From Streptococcus australis ATCC 700641 (GTDB lineage Bacteria; Bacillota; Bacilli; Lactobacillales; Streptococcaceae), in contig NZ_GL636091.1 of the NCBI RefSeq assembly GCF_000186465.1, positions 1,000,505 through 1,064,504 of the forward strand: a DNA stretch of 64,000 nt. The letters run 5' to 3'. The notes below the pieces were generated by a model that saw only the letters and a list, made by a program, of their open reading frames with translations, did not search any database and had not been told where the DNA came from. Numbering within the stretch: the stretch's first letter is position 1; each line of letters starts with the position of its first letter. Below, one piece after another: positions 45,294 through 52,307 of the stretch. A program made the translations under genes and the position numbers.

Positions 45294-46955
45294 ATGAAGA
45301 AACGTTATGCTCGATCAGCCTTGGGCTTGATCACTGCTCTCTTCCTCTTTGCCCAACCGGTAGAGGCCTGTACAGGTTTTATCATCGGTAAGAAGTTAAC
45401 AGCAGATGGGAATGCTTTGTACGGACGTACGGAGGACTTAGAACCGAACCACAATAAGAACTTTGTGGTTCGAGAACGAACTTATAACAAAAAGGGAGAT
45501 GTTTTTGAAGATGCTACCAATGGCTTTAAATATGAGCTTCCGGAAGTAAGTTATAAATATACGGCTGTCCCAGATGTTACCCCAGAACAGGGTGTATTTG
45601 ATGAAGCTGGTTTTAATGAGCATGGTGTGTCCATCTCAGCGACAGTCTCAGCTTCTGCGAATGAGAACATTCAAAAGGTTGATCCTTATGTAGAAGATGG
45701 CTTGGCTGAGTCTGCTCTCACCACTGTCGTTCTTCCGAGTGTCAAAACGGCTCGTGAAGGAGTCGAGCTCATTGCCAAAATTGTGGAAGAAAAAGGGGCG
45801 GCAGAAGGAAATATTGTGACGATTGCGGATAAGGAAGGAATCTGGTACATGGAGATTCTTTCTGGTCACCAATATGTAGCGATTCTCTTCCCAGAAGATC
45901 GCTATGCAGTCTTTCCAAATACCTTCTTCTTAGGACATGTCGATTTTTCAAATAAGGAACGGACTATTGCCTCCAAGGATGTTGAAAAAGTGGCCCGTGA
46001 TGCAGGAACCTATAAAGAAATCGATGGGCAGTTCCATGTATCTCAATCCTACAACCCTCCTTTGCATGAGGCAGATCGTTCTCGTGTTTGGTCTGGTATT
46101 AAGTCACTGGATCCAGATGCAGATGTGAACTACGATGACGAGTATTTTGACTTGATGCATACAACGGATCGAAAATTGACGCTACGAGATGCGATGAATC
46201 TCCAACGCAATCGGTTAGAAGGAACAGACTTCAAACCACAAGATCAAATGGAGTTGGATGGAAAAGGGATTCCAGAAAAAGGGAAGTTTGATGAAGTTTA
46301 TAAATACCCGATTTCGAACCCGAATGTCATGGAAGCCCATATTTTCCAATTAAAGGACAATGTTCCTGATAGTGCAGGTGGGGGGACCATGTGGTTAGCG
46401 ATGGGAAGCCCACGAAATGCTCCTTACTTGCCTTACTATGGCAATATCACCAATACCTACCAAGCCTATCAAGAATTAGGAACAGCCTATAATCCCCAAT
46501 CTTGGTATTGGACCATGTCTCGCATTAATGATTTAGTTGCCAAATATCCTGATTTATTCGGAGATGGGGCCATCCGTACTGAAATGGAACGCCTAGAATC
46601 TCAATGGATGGCTGAGCAAGAAATCAGTGATCAAGAACAAATCGCCCTCGCTTCACAGCCAGAGCAGGCGAGCCTAAAAGCGACAGAAACGAGCATGACT
46701 CGGGCTCAAAAGACCTTCGATCGTCTGCAAGAAATTCGTCAAGAAGCAGAAGAAAAGGTGATTGCTCAATATGGACAAGGTGCTATTGACGATTTAACAG
46801 ATGAAGAAGATGCAAACCAAGAAGAAGAGATCAATTTGGTACCGTTTGACTATGACTTTGTCATTACAATTGGCTTAGCCCTTGTGACAGTGATAGGAGT
46901 AGGAATTTTCTTCATCAAATCAAAGAAAGCAAAGGGAGGTAAGAAGGATGAATAA
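45294..46955 (+). CDS. Secreted/membrane-anchored C69 family dipeptidase 2
   Basis: The 553-residue protein parallels C69 dipeptidase 1: signal peptide with PVEA|C giving Cys27 as nucleophile, CTGFIIGKKLTADGNALYGRTEDL, the GAAEGNIVTIADKEGIWYMEI block, and SWYWTMSRINDLVAKYPDLFGDG. It ends in an acidic linker, one membrane span and a basic KKAKGGKKDE tail, with no LPXTG. The stop overlaps the start of the PrsW-family gene by 8 bases, so the two are co-translated. Confidence 0.9.
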   Translation: MKKRYARSALGLITALFLFAQPVEACTGFIIGKKLTADGNALYGRTEDLEPNHNKNFVVRERTYNKKGDVFEDATNGFKYELPEVSYKYTAVPDVTPEQGVFDEAGFNEHGVSISATVSASANENIQKVDPYVEDGLAESALTTVVLPSVKTAREGVELIAKIVEEKGAAEGNIVTIADKEGIWYMEILSGHQYVAILFPEDRYAVFPNTFFLGHVDFSNKERTIASKDVEKVARDAGTYKEIDGQFHVSQSYNPPLHEADRSRVWSGIKSLDPDADVNYDDEYFDLMHTTDRKLTLRDAMNLQRNRLEGTDFKPQDQMELDGKGIPEKGKFDEVYKYPISNPNVMEAHIFQLKDNVPDSAGGGTMWLAMGSPRNAPYLPYYGNITNTYQAYQELGTAYNPQSWYWTMSRINDLVAKYPDLFGDGAIRTEMERLESQWMAEQEISDQEQIALASQPEQASLKATETSMTRAQKTFDRLQEIRQEAEEKVIAQYGQGAIDDLTDEEDANQEEEINLVPFDYDFVITIGLALVTVIGVGIFFIKSKKAKGGKKDE

Positions 46956-47778
46956 GTTTCAACGAATATTGCTCTTCCTATTTCTGGTCTTAGCAGGGAT
47001 TGGGATGGAGTTTGAGCTAGGCTCTCTCTCTCAACAAGAGTTTAGCCAAGTAGCAGGAAGAGATTTGGTATTAAATCTGCTCGTTTTAGCGGTGATTGTC
47101 GTTCCTCTTTATCTCTTTATTAAGCGACTTGCAAAAAGATTTGAGGTTCCTCTTCTTGTTTTGTGGGCGACCATGTTTGGAGGTGCTTTTGTTGCTGGCT
47201 GGCTCAGTTTTTCAGGGAACAGCCTCATTGACCATTTCAATAGTCATCTCATTCAGGATGTTAGTACCTTTAATAAATGGACAGATGCTTTGACAGCTCC
47301 TTTTGCTGAAGAATTTTTCAAAGCTCTAGTGGCTTTCTGGATCCTCTTGATTTTGGGTCGCAAGGATTTAAAATCGATTTTAATTGCCGGCTTTGGATCT
47401 GGTCTTGGTTTCCAAATCATTGAGGATCTTGGTTATGTGGCGCGTCAAACGCGATCTGGAGACATCTCAGCAGTGACAGAGGCAGTGAACCGCATTTCTG
47501 GTGGTTTAGCATCTCATGCAGTCTACACAGCTGTTGTATCTGTTGGAGCCTTTCTTATCCTATCTCAGTGCACCAAGCAAAAAGAAAAGCTCTTTGGTCT
47601 CTGGTGTGTAGTTTCCACGGTGGCCAATCACTTCTTATGGAACTCTCCATTCTATGAAACAGATCATCGGGTCAATATTTTGGTAGGCTTGCTCTTTGCT
47701 TTCCAAGTGGGAACCTTTATTGAGGTCGTTCTCTTTGCTCATAAAAATCCGAATCTAAACCTTTTAAAGAAAAACTAA
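46948..47778 (+). CDS. PrsW-family intramembrane metalloprotease
   Basis: The 276-residue polytopic protein has APFAEEFFKALVAFW, matching the E-E-x-x-K motif of PrsW proteases, plus GFGSGLGFQIIEDLGY, SGGLASHAVYTAVV and a conserved NHFLWN. PrsW-type proteases cut membrane-embedded substrates such as anti-sigma factors. The gene overlaps dipeptidase 2, so a shared function, such as processing or releasing the dipeptidase's membrane anchor, is an inference. AAGGAGG precedes the start within the upstream gene. Confidence 0.85.
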   Translation: MNKFQRILLFLFLVLAGIGMEFELGSLSQQEFSQVAGRDLVLNLLVLAVIVVPLYLFIKRLAKRFEVPLLVLWATMFGGAFVAGWLSFSGNSLIDHFNSHLIQDVSTFNKWTDALTAPFAEEFFKALVAFWILLILGRKDLKSILIAGFGSGLGFQIIEDLGYVARQTRSGDISAVTEAVNRISGGLASHAVYTAVVSVGAFLILSQCTKQKEKLFGLWCVVSTVANHFLWNSPFYETDHRVNILVGLLFAFQVGTFIEVVLFAHKNPNLNLLKKN

Positions 47779-47808
47779 GGAAAAGATTCAGTCGATATAT
47801 AAGTAAAA

Positions 47809-47827
47809 AAGCTTAGAAACTAAGCTT
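47809..47827 (+). terminator. Degenerate hairpin after the PrsW gene
   Basis: AAGCTTAG, loop AAA, CTAAGCTT without a T tract. The stem is shared with the terminator at 48083-48117. Confidence 0.5.
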
Positions 47828-47828
47828 C

Positions 47829-48082
47829 AGATTGAAAAAAGTCTTCTAAAAAACTTTCCTTAGGTGAGTACGGACGTCAGCGAACTTCTACGAAGTTCCA
47901 TGACTTAGTTTTGAGCCTAAGGTCTCAAAACTACCGAGTGCCTGAAACATAATTGTTTCAGGCACTTTTCTCACGGCGGAAAGTTTTGGTTTTTTTGAAT
48001 CGATTTAAAAATTGGAACTCATTTTTATTTCTTTGCAGAATCGCTTAACTTATTTTACTTTAAAATAGTTTGTCTACTTTCT
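47829..48082 (+). repeat. Dispersed structured repeat, copy 3 (reference copy)
   Basis: The core at 47853-47984 is closed by ACTTTCC/GGAAAGT and GTGAG/CTCAC. Within it are three hairpins: GTCA-GC-GAACTTC with GAAGTTC-CA-TGAC, AGTTTTGAG/CTCAAAACT, and GTGCCTGAAACA/TGTTTCAGGCAC. The 5' flank (about 25 bases) and 3' flank (about 90 bases) are also shared with other copies. The element is bordered by two copies of an AAAGCTTAG stem. It lies between the convergent PrsW and nt5e genes. No coding frame is evident. Confidence 0.82.
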
Positions 48083-48117
48083 AAAAGCTTAGAAACTTTT
48101 GTTTCTAAGCTTTTTTT
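48083..48117. terminator. Bidirectional terminator at the 3' end of nt5e
   Basis: AAAAGCTTAGAAAC, loop TTTT, GTTTCTAAGCTTTT then T-run: strong stem with A and T tracts, just after the minus-strand nt5e stop. Confidence 0.88.
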
Positions 48118-48124
48118 CTAGATT

Positions 48125-50323
48125 TTATTTGATTTCTTCTTTTTTCTTTAGACCAAAGAAGGCTAAGACGGATGTCAACAGAGCGAGCATGTAGATAGCA
48201 GGAGAGTCGGAAGTTCCTGTTTCTGGTAGGGTAGCAGAGCCCGCTGTGAATGTTTTAGCGACTGTCACTGACAAGTGATGGTTGTTGGCCTTGATCTGTG
48301 TATCGTCTTTAGCAGATGTTAAAGTATTCTTTGTTTGGCTAGCTAGTTGATTAGGAGAATTCGTACCAACTAGAGCTGGAATGTATGTTTGATCCATTTT
48401 ACTGGTAGATGGATTAGTTGGTTGAGCATTTTTACCAGTAGATGGGATAACTGGTTGGTCATTGCTTCCTGGGTAGGACTTTGGATTAGCAGGATCTGTT
48501 CCTTGTTTGATTTCCTCAATATCTGCCACACCATCTCCATCTGTATCTTTGCTAGCAGAAATAGAAATGGTACGAGAATTTGGATTGATGGTTGCATAGG
48601 CTGTGAGATCTGCCTTAGCAAGGTAATCTGCAAAGGCAACGTCCATGGAAGGACCTTCCTCACGAGCTCCACCTAACATGGTGTAGCCATCCCCTCCTGC
48701 TGCTAAGAAGTCATTGGTAGTCAAGTAGTAATCTTTAGCTAGGTTAAGAGGTTCATATTGACCGGTTTCTGGATTTTTAATTTCGATATAGAGGACGCGT
48801 TTTTCAGCTGGTAGGGTTGTATCGTAATAAACTTTTGCTCCAGAAACTTGGAGGAAGCCTCCGCTTGGTTCAAGAAGGGGTTGTCCGTTTTCGTCAAGAA
48901 CAGTTTTGCCATCTTTTTCTTGTAAAATAGATCCAAGAGATTTAGCAAACATATCAGCAATATTCTGACCGGTTACTTTAATTTGAGAGATGGTATTCCC
49001 AAATGGAAGAACAGCAATGACGCTTCCTTTGGTGATTGGCTTGTCTTTGGCAATGGTCTCGCGCAAGCCGCCACCGTTGGTTACAGCGAGGTTAGTCTTA
49101 TGACTAAAGCCGGTTTGACCGTATTCGTAGAGGGCATCCGCTACGACATTTCCAAGGTTGGTCTCGCGGACACGGACATTTTCCCGTTGACCATTTAGTT
49201 CTACAGGACTATTGTCACGAACGACTTTAGCATTCTCAGCATCGTATTGTTCTTTGATCTTTTGGACCATGGCAGCTACTTTGGCATTTGGCACTACATT
49301 TTTAGTTGAAGCTGCTGAAATTTGTTGAGGATTTCCAAGCAATTGGTTGGCTTGGTAGGTGATTTTACCGATATTGTTCAGGTAGCTACCGGTTTGGTTA
49401 TAGGTTACGTTGTCTCCGTAAGTGGTTGATTGAACAGTATGGGAATGCCCGTCAATAACGGTGACGCGTTTACCTTTCAGTTTTGCATTTTTAGAAAGTT
49501 CCTCAGCTAAAGTAGAGCCCCGCCATTCGACTGGAGTGGTTGTATCCACACCTAAGTGAGCAAGGACAACGTAGTTTTTGTAAGTCTTGCCCTCAGCAGT
49601 AGCGCGTGCTTCAATCTCATCAATGACCTTGTTTACTTCTGAAATAGGATCTGTGAAAGTAACACCTTGGACATTCTTAGGGTGGGTTTTAGTGGCTGTT
49701 TCAGGCGTTGTCACTCCGATGACCACAAACTCATCCCCAACAACATTCTTATCTTTATCGACAATGGTGGAAGCTTCAAATAAGCGAGCACCGTTGATGT
49801 AGGTGTTGGAACTGAGAAGTGGGAAGTTTAAGATTTCTTTGTATTTCTTAGCCTCATCCAGACCAAAATCGAACTCATGGTTTCCGACTGCCATGGCATC
49901 GTAGCCAATTTCGTTCAAAATTTTAGCTCGTTCTTCACCTTTTGAACTATTTGAAATCGGTAGTCCTTGGAAGGCATCCCCAGCATCTACGACCAATGTA
50001 GATGGATTTTTCGCCCGTTCTTCATCGATGACTGCTGCTAATTTAGCATCTCCAATCACACCCTTTTCTTCGACGATCCGACCATGAACGTCGTTGGTAT
50101 GTAGGATATTTGCTTCAGGCAAGTCAGCTGAATTCTCTGTAGCACCTTCTGAAGTAGCTGTACTGCCTTCTGTTGAAGCAGGAGTAGCATCCGTAGCATT
50201 TGTTGAAGTAGCAGCTACTTCAAGGTTAGTTTCAGGAGCTGTTTGCTCATCTGCAGCTACCTGGGAAGCTAGGAAGGCAGGAGCAAGCAATAAGATTGGT
50301 AAAAGAAGTTTCTTCTTTTTCAT
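48125..50323 (-). CDS. nt5e: LPXTG-anchored 5'-nucleotidase
   Basis: The 732-residue ecto-enzyme removes phosphate from extracellular nucleotides, producing adenosine. It has a signal peptide (1-24), a metallophosphatase domain beginning ILHTNDVHGR (about 74) with GNHEFDFG and GHSHT, and a 5'-nucleotidase C-terminal domain with NGGGLRETI and ITKGSVIAVLPFGNT. A TSP3-like calcium motif DTDGDGVADIEEIKQGTDP (about 592), a Ser/Thr-rich wall region and LPETG (about 700) follow, with a hydrophobic tail. The symbol follows the S. sanguinis Nt5e homologue; it is a likely sortase substrate. Confidence 0.92.
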   Translation of the reverse strand: MKKKKLLLPILLLAPAFLASQVAADEQTAPETNLEVAATSTNATDATPASTEGSTATSEGATENSADLPEANILHTNDVHGRIVEEKGVIGDAKLAAVIDEERAKNPSTLVVDAGDAFQGLPISNSSKGEERAKILNEIGYDAMAVGNHEFDFGLDEAKKYKEILNFPLLSSNTYINGARLFEASTIVDKDKNVVGDEFVVIGVTTPETATKTHPKNVQGVTFTDPISEVNKVIDEIEARATAEGKTYKNYVVLAHLGVDTTTPVEWRGSTLAEELSKNAKLKGKRVTVIDGHSHTVQSTTYGDNVTYNQTGSYLNNIGKITYQANQLLGNPQQISAASTKNVVPNAKVAAMVQKIKEQYDAENAKVVRDNSPVELNGQRENVRVRETNLGNVVADALYEYGQTGFSHKTNLAVTNGGGLRETIAKDKPITKGSVIAVLPFGNTISQIKVTGQNIADMFAKSLGSILQEKDGKTVLDENGQPLLEPSGGFLQVSGAKVYYDTTLPAEKRVLYIEIKNPETGQYEPLNLAKDYYLTTNDFLAAGGDGYTMLGGAREEGPSMDVAFADYLAKADLTAYATINPNSRTISISASKDTDGDGVADIEEIKQGTDPANPKSYPGSNDQPVIPSTGKNAQPTNPSTSKMDQTYIPALVGTNSPNQLASQTKNTLTSAKDDTQIKANNHHLSVTVAKTFTAGSATLPETGTSDSPAIYMLALLTSVLAFFGLKKKEEIK

Positions 50324-50451
50324 AAACGGTCCTCTTTTCTATTTCGTTCCATACTAAATATTATAGCTAAAAAGGAAAGAAAAGAAAAACGTTTTCTGAC
50401 ACTTGGGCAAATAATCTTGTGTGAGCATTGATGTTTCAGCTAGTTGGCCTT

Positions 50452-50481
50452 ATCCATAAAAAAAAGAAAACTTTCGTTTTC
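50452..50481 (-). terminator. Terminator of the TetR-family gene
   Basis: AGAAAAC/GTTTTCT hairpin (50464-50481) followed, on the minus strand, by a run of eight or more T, just after the stop codon. Confidence 0.75.
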
Positions 50482-50489
50482 TCATTTTC

Positions 50490-51050
50490 TTATTCAGTTA
50501 TAGGTTGGTTCCAAGTGGTAAAGTCAGTCACACTTAATACGACCGTTGCGATTTCGATTGGTTCTTCTTTTGCACCAGTTGACAACCATTTCGTGATCAC
50601 GGCTTCAATCGTAGCTGCAAAGATCTCAACAGCATACTTATAAGGAATTTGGAATTTATTAACCAAATGGTCTTTGGCGTGTGGAGTATCGTCAAGAAGT
50701 TGCAAGGTGAAATTTTTCATTAGAAAATGAAACTCTTGATAATCCATCTGCATTAAGGCATAGATAAAGTCATAATTATCTTGAATATATTGAAGTGAGG
50801 CGAGAAAATTTGCTCGATTGACAGTGCTTGTAGCGAATAGTTCTCCCAGCTCGCCTAAGAGTTCAGATTTTAGCTGGTTGAACATATCTTGTTTGTCTAC
50901 ATAATGGAGGTAGAAAGTACCTCGATTAATGCCTGCTTCCTTTGTTAATTGGCTAATTGTAAGGCTTTCAAGTGATTGTTCAAGAAGCAGACGTGATAGG
51001 GCGCTTCGGATAGCATTTTTAGAATTCGTTTTTCTCTTTTTTCGGGTCAT
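50490..51050 (-). CDS. TetR/AcrR family transcriptional regulator
   Basis: The 186-residue protein has an N-terminal helix-turn-helix (about 15-60, with LTISQLTKEAGINRGTFYLHY, the typical TetR recognition helix) and a C-terminal ligand or dimer domain. The ATG at 51050 is preferred because AAAGGAGG lies seven bases upstream; an in-frame start 14 codons earlier has no such site. It lies next to, and divergent from, the ABC transporter at 51595-55025, which it may control. Confidence 0.88.
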   Translation of the reverse strand: MTRKKRKTNSKNAIRSALSRLLLEQSLESLTISQLTKEAGINRGTFYLHYVDKQDMFNQLKSELLGELGELFATSTVNRANFLASLQYIQDNYDFIYALMQMDYQEFHFLMKNFTLQLLDDTPHAKDHLVNKFQIPYKYAVEIFAATIEAVITKWLSTGAKEEPIEIATVVLSVTDFTTWNQPITE

Positions 51051-51102
51051 AGTTCCTCCTTTATCATGTAGTTTGGTATAAATATTGTTCACTAATCATC
51101 AT

Positions 51103-51131
51103 ATTATACAGAAATCAAATTGAATCATCAA
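51103..51131 (-). promoter_or_regulatory. Promoter of the TetR-family gene
   Basis: On the minus strand, TTGATG (51131-51126), 17-bp spacer and TATAAT (51108-51103). Confidence 0.65.
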
Positions 51132-51529
51132 CAGAATAAAATTTTAGTATCATTCTATAAGTCTAAATAGCTTAAAATCAGGTCTTATTCTTATACTGTA
51201 AAAGCCATTTTGGAAGGATTATAAAATTTTTTCCCAGATCTACTTTCAAAGGGGCTATTATATAAAAATGAATGAAAAACTTGAAATATCAGTTATTTAA
51301 ACGCAAATAATAATTCATACTTATTTGTTATTATATCACAAACTAAGGAGAGGAGGGCAGATGATGCTTGGAAATTTCTATATCAGGAACTAGATAAGAT
51401 CAAGCGTTTTCCTTGTCTATTTTTGCATAGAAAAGTATTAGTTTTTACTCCAACTTTCTCCATAAGTTCGTGCTTGTCATGAGCTGGTTCATTTCAGCTA
51501 TTTTAGTCGTTTTAAGGGATTGATTGTCC
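51132..51529. other. AT-rich intergenic region, no clear gene
   Basis: Between the divergent TetR and ABC transporter promoters I see no gene of normal size. There is a ten-codon frame at 51361-51393 (MMLGNFYIRN) behind a strong AAGGAGAGGAGGG, which may be a leader peptide or a gene relic. I find no operator palindrome I can assign. Confidence 0.5.
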
Positions 51530-51558
51530 TTGGTCTTCCGGTAAAAAAGGACTATAAT
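51530..51558 (+). promoter_or_regulatory. Promoter of the ABC transporter operon
   Basis: TTGGTC (51530-51535), 17-bp spacer, TATAAT (51553-51558). It places the translation start downstream, at 51595. Confidence 0.72.
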
Positions 51559-51594
51559 AAAGATAGGAACTTGTGTTTAAGTGGGAGAAAAGAT

Positions 51595-52296
51595 ATGGCT
51601 TATATTGAGATGAAACATAGTTACAAGCGCTATCCGTCAGGAGAAACTGACATCATTGCCAATAAAGATGTTACTTTTGAAATTGAGAAAGGCGAATTGG
51701 TCATCATTTTGGGGGCATCAGGCGCAGGAAAATCAACAGTCCTCAATATTTTGGGAGGTATGGATACCAATGATGAAGGGGAGGTACTAGTGGATGGGAA
51801 AGCCATCTCGAGCTTCTCCTCGCACCAACGAACGGATTATCGCAGAAATGATGTTGGCTTTGTCTTCCAGTTTTATAATCTCATCCCTAATTTGACAGCC
51901 AAAGAAAATGTTGAGTTGGCTTCTGAAATTGTTTCTGATGCCTTAGACCCTGAACAAGTCTTGAGAGAGGTTGGATTGGGTGAGCGTTTGAACAACTTCC
52001 CAGCCCAGCTATCTGGTGGGGAACAACAACGGGTAGCCATTGCGCGCGCAGTGGCGAAGAACCCTAAGATTCTCCTTTGTGATGAACCAACAGGGGCTTT
52101 AGACTACCAAACCGGTAAACAGGTTTTAAAGATTCTTCAGGACATGTCTCGTAAAAAAGGGGCAACAGTGATTATCGTCACCCATAATGCTTCTTTAGCG
52201 CCAATAGCCGATCGTGTCATTCAGATGCATGATGCCCAAGTAAAATCGGTGACCATCCATAACACTCCACTAGATATCGATAGCCTAGAGTATTAG
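51595..52296 (+). CDS. ABC transporter ATP-binding protein (MacB/LolD-like)
   Basis: The 233-residue ATPase has Walker [11 protein letters not shown]-loop [18 protein letters not shown], signature [14 protein letters not shown], Walker [13 protein letters not shown] and H-loop VTHN. The [11 protein letters not shown] and EPTGALD pattern is that of the LolD/MacB/FtsE class, which pairs with FtsX-type permeases, as here. The start at 51595 lies 37 bases after the -10 box. Confidence 0.93.
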   Translation: MAYIEMKHSYKRYPSGETDIIANKDVTFEIEKGELVIILGASGAGKSTVLNILGGMDTNDEGEVLVDGKAISSFSSHQRTDYRRNDVGFVFQFYNLIPNLTAKENVELASEIVSDALDPEQVLREVGLGERLNNFPAQLSGGEQQRVAIARAVAKNPKILLCDEPTGALDYQTGKQVLKILQDMSRKKGATVIIVTHNASLAPIADRVIQMHDAQVKSVTIHNTPLDIDSLEY

Positions 52297-52307
52297 GGAG
52301 GTTGTTC

